DNA from: Polaribacter sp.
GTDB lineage: Bacteria > Bacteroidota > Bacteroidia > Flavobacteriales > Flavobacteriaceae
Assembly (NCBI RefSeq): GCF_024639685.1
Contig: NZ_JAHEHX010000002.1
Location: forward strand, 1-64,000
Direction: 5' to 3'
Length of the DNA stretch: 64,000 nucleotides
The translations under genes and the position numbers were made by a program. The notes under the pieces are model-generated. The model made no database searches and was not told the origin of the DNA. It saw only the letters and a list, made by a program, of their open reading frames with translations. How positions within the stretch are numbered: position 1 is the first letter of the stretch; each line of letters opens with the position of its first letter. This document shows, one piece after another, positions 56,057-63,660 of this stretch.

Positions 56057-57304
56057 TTATTTTATAAAACCTACACCTACTGTGTTATTCGTTTTTGGAT
56101 TGATTAGAATAAATGATCCATTAGATTTGTTCTTTTTGTAACTGTCAACCAATAAAGGTTTGCTCAGCTTTAGTTGTATATCTCCAATTTGATTTAATTC
56201 TAATGCATCAGGATTTTCTTCTATGCCAGAAAAATCTGTTTTAATAATACTAGACAAATTGGTTACTTTGGCTTGCCCATCATTTACACCATGTTTGATA
56301 TAGTATTTTTGAGAAATTTGCAATGGATCTTTATCCATCCAACAAATGGTAGCATCTAATTGTTTGGTAATTGTGGGCTCTTCTGTAACTTTAACTAACA
56401 TATCTCCTCTGCTAACATTTACATTATCTTCTAACGTAATTGTTACAGCACTTCCGCTTTTTGCTTTGGCATATTCTTTATCAAAAAAGTGAATGCTCTT
56501 TATTTTAGACTTTGTTTTTGATGGTAAAACAACAACCTCTTCACCTATTTCTAAATCGCCTCCGTAAACTTTACCTGCATAACCTCTAAAATCATGAAAT
56601 TCGTTTGTTTTTGGTCTGATTACTGTTTGCACAGGAAAACGTGTTTGAGATTCATCTTTAATATCTTTAGTATCTAAACTTTCTAAATGATGCATTAAGG
56701 TTTGACCTTGATACCAAGACATATTTTCTGATGGTTCAACAACATTATCACCTTTTAAAGCAGACAAAGGAATAAAGTTTAAACTCTGACCTTTGTATTC
56801 GCTTTTACTAACTAGATATTCAATTTCTCCTTTAATAATATTGTATTTTTCTTCAGAATAATCAACCAAATCCATTTTATTAATGGCAATTACAACATCT
56901 TTAATCCTTAATAAATTATTGATGAAAAAATGTCTGTAGGTTTGTTCTACAACTCCATTTCTAGCATCAATTAAAACAATAGAAGCTTGAGCTGTAGAAG
57001 CACCTGTAACCATATTTCTTGTATATTCTATATGACCTGGAGTATCTGCAATAATGAAACTCTTACTTGGCGTAGAAAAGTAAATATGAGCAACATCAAT
57101 TGTAATACCTTGCTCACGCTCTGCAACCAAACCATCTGTAGCCAAAGAGAAATCTAAATAATCAAAACCTCTTTGTTTACTTTTTTCTTCTATAGCTTCT
57201 AACTTATCATCTGTAAGAGATTTTGTATCGTATAAAATTCTACCAATTAAGGTACTTTTACCATCATCTACACTACCTGCTGTTGCTATTTTTAATACTT
57301 TCAT
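56057..57304 (-). CDS. cysN: Sulfate adenylyltransferase, GTPase subunit
   Basis: A 415-residue EF-Tu-like GTPase which drives ATP sulfurylase: G1 GSVDDGKSTLIG, G3 DTPGH, G4 NKMD, then two beta-barrel domains. There is no C-terminal APS kinase domain, so this is CysN and not the CysNC fusion. It lies after cysD, with a 110-nt repeat-rich spacer between. Confidence 0.94.
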   Translation of the reverse strand: MKVLKIATAGSVDDGKSTLIGRILYDTKSLTDDKLEAIEEKSKQRGFDYLDFSLATDGLVAEREQGITIDVAHIYFSTPSKSFIIADTPGHIEYTRNMVTGASTAQASIVLIDARNGVVEQTYRHFFINNLLRIKDVVIAINKMDLVDYSEEKYNIIKGEIEYLVSKSEYKGQSLNFIPLSALKGDNVVEPSENMSWYQGQTLMHHLESLDTKDIKDESQTRFPVQTVIRPKTNEFHDFRGYAGKVYGGDLEIGEEVVVLPSKTKSKIKSIHFFDKEYAKAKSGSAVTITLEDNVNVSRGDMLVKVTEEPTITKQLDATICWMDKDPLQISQKYYIKHGVNDGQAKVTNLSSIIKTDFSGIEENPDALELNQIGDIQLKLSKPLLVDSYKKNKSNGSFILINPKTNNTVGVGFIK

Positions 57305-57309
57305 TTTTT

Positions 57310-57416
57310 TTAGCTGTTAGCTATTAGCTTTTTACTTTTAGCTTAATTTGTATTCTTTTTTTTGGCTATTGACTAAAAGTCAAAAGCTAAGGCCTAAATT
57401 TTCTAAAGAAAATTTT
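57310..57416 (-). repeat. TAGCT-rich repeat spacer between cysD and cysN
   Basis: Reading leftward there are five AGCTAA/AGCTAAAAG-type units (about 57310-57353), plus an imperfect hairpin (GGCTATTGACT with AGTCAAAAGCT, 57364-57388) and a perfect AAATTTTCT/AGAAAATTT stem (57396-57415) over the cysD stop codon. Such TAGCT repeats look like simple spacer DNA; no terminator T run is seen on the reverse strand. Confidence 0.5.
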
Positions 57417-58320
57417 AGAAATATCCTTGTTGTTTTCTTTTTTCCATAGCTGCTTCAGAACGTTTATCATCAATTCTTGCACCTCTTTCTGAAATGGAGG
57501 AATTTCTAATTTCCTCAACCACTTTTGTGATGTCTTTAGCTTCTGATAAAACTGCTGCTGTACAACTCATGTCACCCACTGTTCTAAACCTTACCATTCT
57601 TTCTACTACTTTTTCTTCTTCATCTCTATAAACCACTTCATCTGCTGCAGACCAGATCATACCATCTCTTACAAAAGTTTTACGCTTATGGGCAAAATAG
57701 ATAGAAGGAATATCTATTTCTTCTTGTTTGATGTAAGACCAAACATCTAATTCTGTCCAGTTCGAAATTGGAAAAACGCGTACATTTTGTCCTAAATCAA
57801 TTCGTCCATTTAGCATATCAAAAACTTCTGGTCGTTGATTTTTTTCATCCCATTGACCAAAATCATCTCTAACAGAAAAGATTCTTTCTTTAGCTCTAGC
57901 TTTTTCTTCATCTCTTCTTGCACCACCAATACAAGCATCAAAATCAAATTCTTCAATAGCATCTAGTAAGGTTTCTGTCTGCAATATATTTCTGCTTGCA
58001 TACCTACCAGACTCTTCTTTTACTCTCCCAGAATCGATATTGTCTTGTACGTTTCTTACAATTAATTCTACTCCTAATTCTTTTGCTAATCGATCTCTGA
58101 ATTCTATAGTTTCTGGAAAGTTATGACCAGTATCAATGTGTAATAATGGAAAAGGTATTTTTGCTGGGTAAAATGCTTTTTGTGCTAAACGTACTAAAGT
58201 GATACTGTCTTTACCTCCAGAAAAAAGCAACACAGGTTTTTCGAATTGTGCTTGCACTTCTCTAAATATATATATGGCTTCACTTTCTAAAGCATCTACT
58301 TGTATTGTGTTTTGATTCAT
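57415..58320 (-). CDS. cysD: Sulfate adenylyltransferase, catalytic subunit
   Basis: Makes APS from sulfate and ATP. About 301 residues from the ATG at 58320 (MNQNTIQVDALESEAIYIFREV); the frame opens 10 codons earlier but that would overlap the end of cysH, whereas 58320 lies 11 nt after it. The PP-loop reads LLFSGGKDSITLVRLA (about 40), followed by HIDTGHNFPET, GGARRDEEKARAKER and the CysD-typical FRTVGDMSCTAAV. Its partner is cysN. Confidence 0.95.
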   Translation of the reverse strand: MNQNTIQVDALESEAIYIFREVQAQFEKPVLLFSGGKDSITLVRLAQKAFYPAKIPFPLLHIDTGHNFPETIEFRDRLAKELGVELIVRNVQDNIDSGRVKEESGRYASRNILQTETLLDAIEEFDFDACIGGARRDEEKARAKERIFSVRDDFGQWDEKNQRPEVFDMLNGRIDLGQNVRVFPISNWTELDVWSYIKQEEIDIPSIYFAHKRKTFVRDGMIWSAADEVVYRDEEEKVVERMVRFRTVGDMSCTAAVLSEAKDITKVVEEIRNSSISERGARIDDKRSEAAMEKRKQQGYF

Positions 58321-58331
58321 AATCATATCTT

Positions 58332-58946
58332 TTATATATGTAAACCACATTCTCTGTTGCTTTCTACTTTTGTTGGATCGAAATATGTAAATTCATTAGG
58401 CAAATTCTTTTCTTCCAAATACGCATCTAATTGTTCATCTGACCAATGGTAAAAAGGACTCACTTTTAAAATTCCGTCTTTGCTTACAGAAACAATATCT
58501 ATACTGTTTCTAAATGCAGTTTGCCCTTTTCTAAGATTTGTAAACCAAACATCTGGCTGATGTTCTTTCATTGCTCTAGCTAAAGGTTCTAGTTTTACTT
58601 GCTCTGTAAAAAAAGCATGTCTTGCATCATCTATTGATGGCACTCCTAAAACTATATTTCTATGCGCAACAGTTTGTTTTGGTGAATATAATTGAATGTT
58701 TAAATTCAGTTTTTGAATAATTTCTTCTGCATGTTTGTACGTTTGTACTGTATTATAACCAGTGTCACACCAAATAACTTTAATGTTATTATCAACCTTT
58801 GTAACCGCATTTAAAATAGCTACTTCGTAAGGTCTAAAGTTGGTGGTTATTACTGCATTCTTAGCTAATGAAATGGCCCAAGAAATTATTTCTGATGGAC
58901 TTTTATCTTTTAATTCTTTATTAATTTCATCTATATCTAGGTTCAT
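58332..58946 (-). CDS. cysH: Phosphoadenylyl-sulfate (PAPS) reductase family protein
   Basis: About 204 residues from the ATG at 58946, which overlaps the DUF2061 stop as TAATG; in-frame ATGs 4 and 9 codons upstream lie inside DUF2061. It reduces activated sulfate to sulfite. It ends with the catalytic ECGLH motif. The [4Fe-4S] cysteine pairs of APS reductases are absent: at the first pair it reads HAFFTEQVKLEPL, Phe-Phe where APS reductases have Cys-Cys. That argues for PAPS as substrate, yet no APS kinase (CysC) is encoded here. Confidence 0.92.
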   Translation of the reverse strand: MNLDIDEINKELKDKSPSEIISWAISLAKNAVITTNFRPYEVAILNAVTKVDNNIKVIWCDTGYNTVQTYKHAEEIIQKLNLNIQLYSPKQTVAHRNIVLGVPSIDDARHAFFTEQVKLEPLARAMKEHQPDVWFTNLRKGQTAFRNSIDIVSVSKDGILKVSPFYHWSDEQLDAYLEEKNLPNEFTYFDPTKVESNRECGLHI

Positions 58947-59209
58947 TATTTTCCCCATTTTATTTTGTTCCAAATTCTTTCGTGAAAAAAATAGAGCAAT
59001 AGTTTTGTTGTAAAATCGATAGAAGCAATAGAGGTTGCTAAAGCAATTTCTCCAGTAAGCAAATAAGAAACAATAAGCGTATCTAATGTACCAACAACTC
59101 TCCAGCTCAAAGCTTTTATAACACTCCTTAAAGGTTTTTCTGATGATTGAGCATCTTTAAAACTTTTACTTTCTGATTTCTTATAAAGTAAAACTTGGTC
59201 TAAAATCAT
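58946..59209 (-). CDS. DUF2061 membrane protein
   Basis: An 87-residue protein with the DUF2061 sequence RSVIKALSWRVVGTLDTLIVSYLLTGEI and YFFHERIWNKIKWGK at the end, and two hydrophobic helices. The family is of unknown function and is often found first in flavobacterial sulfate assimilation operons. It is the first gene after the palindromic operator and overlaps the cysH start. Confidence 0.9.
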   Translation of the reverse strand: MILDQVLLYKKSESKSFKDAQSSEKPLRSVIKALSWRVVGTLDTLIVSYLLTGEIALATSIASIDFTTKLLLYFFHERIWNKIKWGK

Positions 59210-59230
59210 TTATAATATTGTCCATTTTAT

Positions 59231-59253
59231 TACCCTACCTATTTGGTAGAGTA
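59231..59253. promoter_or_regulatory. 23-bp palindromic operator of the sulfate assimilation operon
   Basis: TACCCTACC (59231-59239) and GGTAGAGTA (59245-59253) are inverted copies with one mismatch in nine, separated by TATTT. It begins 2 nt after the candidate -7 box and so covers the predicted start of transcription, where a bound protein would repress. The Rrf2-family regulator encoded 1.4 kb upstream is the natural candidate (inference). Confidence 0.7.
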
Positions 59254-59255
59254 TG

Positions 59256-59263
59256 CAAACATA
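59256..59263 (-). promoter_or_regulatory. Candidate -7 box of the sulfate operon
   Basis: TATGTTTG on the reverse strand matches TANNTTTG. A TTTG lies 13 nt upstream, closer than usual. The rest of the gap to 59418 has nothing notable. Confidence 0.55.
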
Positions 59264-59418
59264 CATGAATTATATTCAAATAATAAGACTTTAATATTAA
59301 ATTTTATATAAACCCTATAGTTTTTATAGATTAATAAATTTTAATAGAATTATTTAAAGATATTATATATTAAAAATCTATTTGGATAAGAAAAATTGGG
59401 TAAAAAATTAAGAATGGA

Positions 59419-60651
59419 TTAGAAAATCTTTCCTAAAGTAAATTGAATAGGTACTGCAACACCTGCATTTCTTGTAAAAATATTACCATTTGAATAATGC
59501 ATAATTCTCAACTCAAAATTATATGCTCTTTCTTTACCAAAGAAGACTCCAAAACCCATGGTATCATGATAGGTGATTTTAGGTCCAGATTGAAAACCAT
59601 CAATATCACTTTTTGAAATAAAAGCAGGACCAATTATAGAGTAATTGGTATAAAAATCGTAATTTTTATTACGATATAAATAAAAACGTAGAACAGGAAA
59701 AATAGAAAAAGCAAACACATCGGATTTACCTTCTTGTGATTGAAAATAGGTTGCACTTACACCCCAATCTAAAGAAAAGGTCTTTTCTGATCTGTAAATT
59801 AATCTTTGATAGGTTAATGAAAATGCATGTTCTGCTTTTACATCACCCAACCAAAAAACAGGGATTCCAAAACTTTCAAAATTACCTACTTTTACATTCA
59901 TCGAGAAAAACTCATTCATACCAAAGCCCAAAGCTCCTGTTCCATAACTAATTTGAAAAATATTTTTTGGAAAGAAATAGTCGTTATTGGCATATTGTTC
60001 TGCAGTGCTATCATCTACTTGTTGTAAATGATATTCAAAACCCAAAGATGCTTGAGATATAGATGGCTGATTGTACTTGTTTGACTTTGGCATAAAAGTT
60101 CCGTTTGCAGATAATCGCCATTTTTCTGATAGCCAGTATTGTAAACCAAATCCATATAAGAAACTAGCAAAATGTGCATCTTCGTAAATTACTTGGTCGT
60201 TTATAGAAAAACCAATTCGTGTAACATTTGCAATACCTGCTTCTGCATAAACAGATACCTTATCAGTAAGGTTAAAGTCATTTTTTAAAGATAGACTCCA
60301 AGCATTAATCCAAACACTTCTATCATAACCAATATTATTTACATCATCATATTTAAACCAAGAAGCTGGTCTTATAACTCCAAATTGTGCTGACAAGTCA
60401 TCTGTAATTTTATGACCCAAAAGCATTCTACCAGAAAATCTATTCTTGCTAAAAGTTTCTGTTTTGAAACCATCAATTAAATTATCATTTGAAAAAGGAT
60501 AAAAAATAGCTCCAAAATTTATACTATAATAAGATTTTGATAAAAATTCTGTGAACTTAGTTTTGCTTTCGTTATTATCTTGAGCGTAAGTTCTATTCCC
60601 AAAAAGTAGGAGGAAACCAACTAAAATAAGGAAAGATTTTTTACTATTCAT
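59419..60651 (-). CDS. Outer-membrane beta-barrel protein with PagL-like lipid A deacylase domain
   Basis: A 410-residue exported protein (signal peptide about 1-23, ending TYAQ). The first half (about 35-215) is an outer-membrane beta-barrel pattern; the second half (about 225-410) resembles acyloxyacyl hydrolase/PagL, with the catalytic HYSNG motif (His about 385) in ELRIMHYSNGNIFTRNAG. PagL removes a 3-O-acyl chain from lipid A. It starts directly after the Rrf2 gene with no gap, so they share a transcript. Function as a deacylase is inferred from the motif alone. Confidence 0.75.
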   Translation of the reverse strand: MNSKKSFLILVGFLLLFGNRTYAQDNNESKTKFTEFLSKSYYSINFGAIFYPFSNDNLIDGFKTETFSKNRFSGRMLLGHKITDDLSAQFGVIRPASWFKYDDVNNIGYDRSVWINAWSLSLKNDFNLTDKVSVYAEAGIANVTRIGFSINDQVIYEDAHFASFLYGFGLQYWLSEKWRLSANGTFMPKSNKYNQPSISQASLGFEYHLQQVDDSTAEQYANNDYFFPKNIFQISYGTGALGFGMNEFFSMNVKVGNFESFGIPVFWLGDVKAEHAFSLTYQRLIYRSEKTFSLDWGVSATYFQSQEGKSDVFAFSIFPVLRFYLYRNKNYDFYTNYSIIGPAFISKSDIDGFQSGPKITYHDTMGFGVFFGKERAYNFELRIMHYSNGNIFTRNAGVAVPIQFTLGKIF

Positions 60652-61080
60652 CTATTCTTGTTTAGATGTATTAGAAGTTAAATCTGCCAAAGTTGTATTT
60701 CTAAATATTTGTAAAGTATTATCTCTAACTTGAATCATTAATTTATGAACAGCACATGCATTTTCATCTGGGCAATCATCGCACTTTTCATAGAAATTTA
60801 AACTTACACAAGGCACCATAGAAATTGGTCCTTCTAAAATTCGCATAATTGTGGTCATTAGAATTTCATCAGGATTTTTTAGCAGGTAATACCCACCACC
60901 TTTTCCTTTTTTAGATCCTAACAAACCATTTTTACGAAGTGTAAGTAAGATACTTTCTAAAAATTTTAAAGAAATATTTTCACTTTTAGATATTGTAGCA
61001 ATTGCAACAGGCATTTTCTCCTCTTGTTTTGCTAAATAGGTCAGCGCTTTAATTCCGTATTTTGTTTTTTTAGAAAGCAT
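60652..61080 (-). CDS. Rrf2 family transcriptional regulator with Cys/His cluster
   Basis: A 142-residue winged-helix regulator: MLSKKTKYGIKALTYLA, the recognition-helix region ISLKFLESILLTLRKNGLL, then KGKGGGYYL wing. Cys91, Cys100, Cys103 and Cys109 with His112 form a candidate Fe-S site, as in IscR and NsrR, but with different spacing. It is upstream of the sulfate/cysteine operon; Rrf2 members such as CymR and IscR control cysteine or Fe-S metabolism, so sulfur control is likely. Confidence 0.9.
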   Translation of the reverse strand: MLSKKTKYGIKALTYLAKQEEKMPVAIATISKSENISLKFLESILLTLRKNGLLGSKKGKGGGYYLLKNPDEILMTTIMRILEGPISMVPCVSLNFYEKCDDCPDENACAVHKLMIQVRDNTLQIFRNTTLADLTSNTSKQE

Positions 61081-61109
61081 GATTCTAAAGTAAACAAATT
61101 CTAGCTAAC

Positions 61110-62320
61110 CTAGTTTGTTGTATGCGATTTTTCTAAGGCATAAAAAGTAGCTTGAGCATAATCATCTGCATTTCCGGAATTATTCAGATGATATATTCCA
61201 GCTTTAAAGTACATATATTGTCCACCAACATTAAAACCACTATTTACCATATCTACTGTTTTTACAACATCATCTTTTCCTTCTCTTAAAATTGTTACTG
61301 TCAAATCATCTCCAACAACGTTTATATTGTAACTAAATTTTTCATTGAGAGCAATACCATCTGTAGGATTAGCAGCAGAATTACTTCTAGTTCCAATCAT
61401 TTCGTACCATTGCTCACTTCCATTACCATCAGTTTGTTCGTGTGCAAAATAAACAGACCCTAAAGCGTTATCTTTTAACTTTCTATAATATAATCGAATA
61501 GGTTCATCACTATTGGCGTGTATTTGTCCAATCACTAATCGTCCAATATGACTGCTACTTCCTGTTGTTGTAACGTGATTTATAGCAAGTGTAGCACTCA
61601 TATCACCATCATAACCAGCAGCAGCAGTTTTATCTGATTCTGGAGCTGTTCCAAAAACCCAATTGTTCTTATTAACCCCTTGAGTACTGATGCTTGTGTT
61701 ATTACCTCTTAACATTTCTCGCAATTCTACTCTGGTATAACTTGTATTTGCTGAAGTCTTAAAACCTTCTACAGGACATTTAAAAACCAAACCACCATCT
61801 GATCCCGTATAAAAGTAGTTGTTATCTTCATAACCACCATTTATTTCACTTACTGAAATAGTTTTAGAAAAACCACTTCCATTATTTTCTGGTGTGTTCA
61901 ACTTCCAAGTAGATAAATCAAAATTTTGTGCTGGAGATTTATTAGGATCTAAAACTTCTCCATTATCTACTTTTGCCTCTTGAGTTACAGTAAGGTTTTT
62001 TGTGTAACTTCATCCAATAACGGTTATTGTTCCTGTTCGTTCTTCGAAATTTGGATTGCTAGCCACTGTAACGTTTATAGCACCATTATTTGTTCCAAAT
62101 CTTGGTGAAAGTGTAATCCAATCCATATTTAATTCTGTGTACCAGTATAAATTTGAAGTAACTATAACTGACTGAGATTCTTGGTCTGCTGAAAAGATAT
62201 TTAGCGTTGATAAAGCAACTGTTCTTCTATAATTACTTCATTATCTGGTTCTGATGAACTACAAGATTGTAGGATAAAAAACACAACACTTAACAAACTT
62301 AATTTGAATACAAATTTCAT
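61110..62320 (-). pseudogene. Broken PL7 alginate lyase lipoprotein with BACON domain
   Basis: ATG at 62320 opens a lipoprotein signal (lipobox LQSC), but that frame stops at 62201. A shift of one frame near 62215-62225 continues ALSTLNIFSADQESQ and a BACON-like domain (WYTELNMDWITLSPRFG; NPNFEERTGTITV), then an in-frame TGA at 62012-62010, where a Gly codon (GGA) is expected. After it the frame runs on through DPNKSPAQNFDLSTWKLN into a complete PL7 alginate lyase domain down to 61110, with TRVELREML, GQIHA and YFKAGIY, the motifs carrying catalytic Arg, Gln/His and Tyr. The lyase domain itself is undamaged, so the decay looks recent. Confidence 0.85.
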
Positions 62321-62331
62321 AGATATAGTGT

Positions 62332-62374
62332 TAAATTTATTTTTTTTGTAAAAGTACAAAATTGGTTAACCAAT
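62332..62374 (-). promoter_or_regulatory. Promoter and palindromic operator of the alginate lyase relic
   Basis: On the reverse strand TTTG (62360-62357), 17 nt, then TAAATTTA (62339-62332), 7 of 8 to the -7 consensus. Directly upstream lies a perfect 14-bp palindrome, ATTGGTTAACCAAT (62361-62374). Its TGGT/ACCA halves recall GntR/FadR-type sites; the regulator is not in this window. Confidence 0.6.
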
Positions 62375-62439
62375 TATAATAATTTCATCTTAAAATTTTA
62401 TGAATTGTAATTAGAGCTAATTTACAAGGTAAATAAATG

Positions 62440-63612
62440 TTAGTTGCTTAAAGCTTGTGTTAGATCTTCTATAATATCTGCCACATTTTCTAAACCTACA
62501 GAAACACGTACCAAACCGTTTGTAATACCAACTTCTAATCTGTCTTCTTCTGATAAACGACCATGAGTTGTAGATGATGGATGTGTAACAATGGTTCTTG
62601 TATCACCTAAATTTGCTGATAAAGAACACATTTTAATTTTATCTAAGAATTTTCTACCAGCTTCAATTCCACCTTTAATTTCAAAGGCAACAATATTACC
62701 TCCTAATTTCATTTGCTGCTGAGCAACATTATACTGAGGATGTGATTTTAGAAATGGATATTTTACCAAATCAACATTTTTATTTTCTTCTAAAAACTCA
62801 GCTACTTTCAAAGCATTTTCGCAATGTTTTTCTACTCTAATCGCTAAAGTTTCTAAACTTTTTGATAAAACCCAAGCATTAAAAGGAGACATAGCTGGTC
62901 CTGTATTTCTAGCAAATAAATAAATTTCACGAATCAAATCTTCTTTACCAACTGTAACTCCAGCTAAAACCCTTCCTTGTCCATCCATTAATTTTGTAGC
63001 TGAATGAATTACCAAATCTGCTCCAAACTTTATCGGTTGTTGTATGTAAGGTGTTGCAAAGCAATTATCAACAATATAAATTAGATTATGTTTCTTAGCA
63101 ATTTTACCAATTAAAGCTAAATCTAAAATATCAACAGCAGGATTTGTTGGAGTTTCTATATAAAGAATCGTTGTATTTTCTTTAATTAGGCTTTCTACCA
63201 AATCAACTTCATCAACCTTGAAATAGGAAGTTTCAATATTCCATTTTGGTAAATATTTGGTGAACATACTGTGTGTTGAACCAAAAACAGATCTGCAAGA
63301 AACAATATGATCGCCTGCATTTAACAAGGCTGCAAACGATGAAAAAATTGCAGACATACCTGTTGCAAAGGCGTAACCACTTTCTGCACCTTCCATAGCA
63401 ACCACTTTACTTACAAACTCACTAGTATTTGGATTTGTAAATCTGCTGTATAAATTACGTTGTTTTTCTTCTGCGAATGAAGCTCTCATTTCTTCTGCAT
63501 CATCAAAAACAAAACTAGATGTTAAATATAAAGGCGTAGAATGCTCAGAAAACTGACTTCTTTCAGTTTGGTTTCTTATTGCTTCTGTTTCGAAATGTTT
63601 TTTCTTAGTCAT
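62440..63612 (-). CDS. metZ: O-succinylhomoserine (or O-acetylhomoserine) sulfhydrylase
   Basis: A 390-residue PLP enzyme that makes homocysteine directly from an acylated homoserine and sulfide, feeding metH. PLP lysine in HSATKLMDGQGRVLAG (about 203), the phosphate-binding YSRFTNPNTSEFV (about 57), IVDNCFATPYIQQP and VTHPSSTTHGRL. Its sulfide would come from the sulfate operon next door. It follows the homoserine dehydrogenase gene by 48 nt, so they are probably co-transcribed. Acyl specificity cannot be told by eye. Confidence 0.9.
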   Translation of the reverse strand: MTKKKHFETEAIRNQTERSQFSEHSTPLYLTSSFVFDDAEEMRASFAEEKQRNLYSRFTNPNTSEFVSKVVAMEGAESGYAFATGMSAIFSSFAALLNAGDHIVSCRSVFGSTHSMFTKYLPKWNIETSYFKVDEVDLVESLIKENTTILYIETPTNPAVDILDLALIGKIAKKHNLIYIVDNCFATPYIQQPIKFGADLVIHSATKLMDGQGRVLAGVTVGKEDLIREIYLFARNTGPAMSPFNAWVLSKSLETLAIRVEKHCENALKVAEFLEENKNVDLVKYPFLKSHPQYNVAQQQMKLGGNIVAFEIKGGIEAGRKFLDKIKMCSLSANLGDTRTIVTHPSSTTHGRLSEEDRLEVGITNGLVRVSVGLENVADIIEDLTQALSN

Positions 63613-63660
63613 TTATAATCTTTATGAAATTCTGATACAAATTCAGAATGACTTTATGTT

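Noticed and set aside
61093..61119. Imperfect palindrome (AACAAA...TTTGTT) before the Rrf2 gene as an autoregulatory site
   Set aside because: Arms are uneven and do not resemble the palindrome at 59231-59253; too weak to call.
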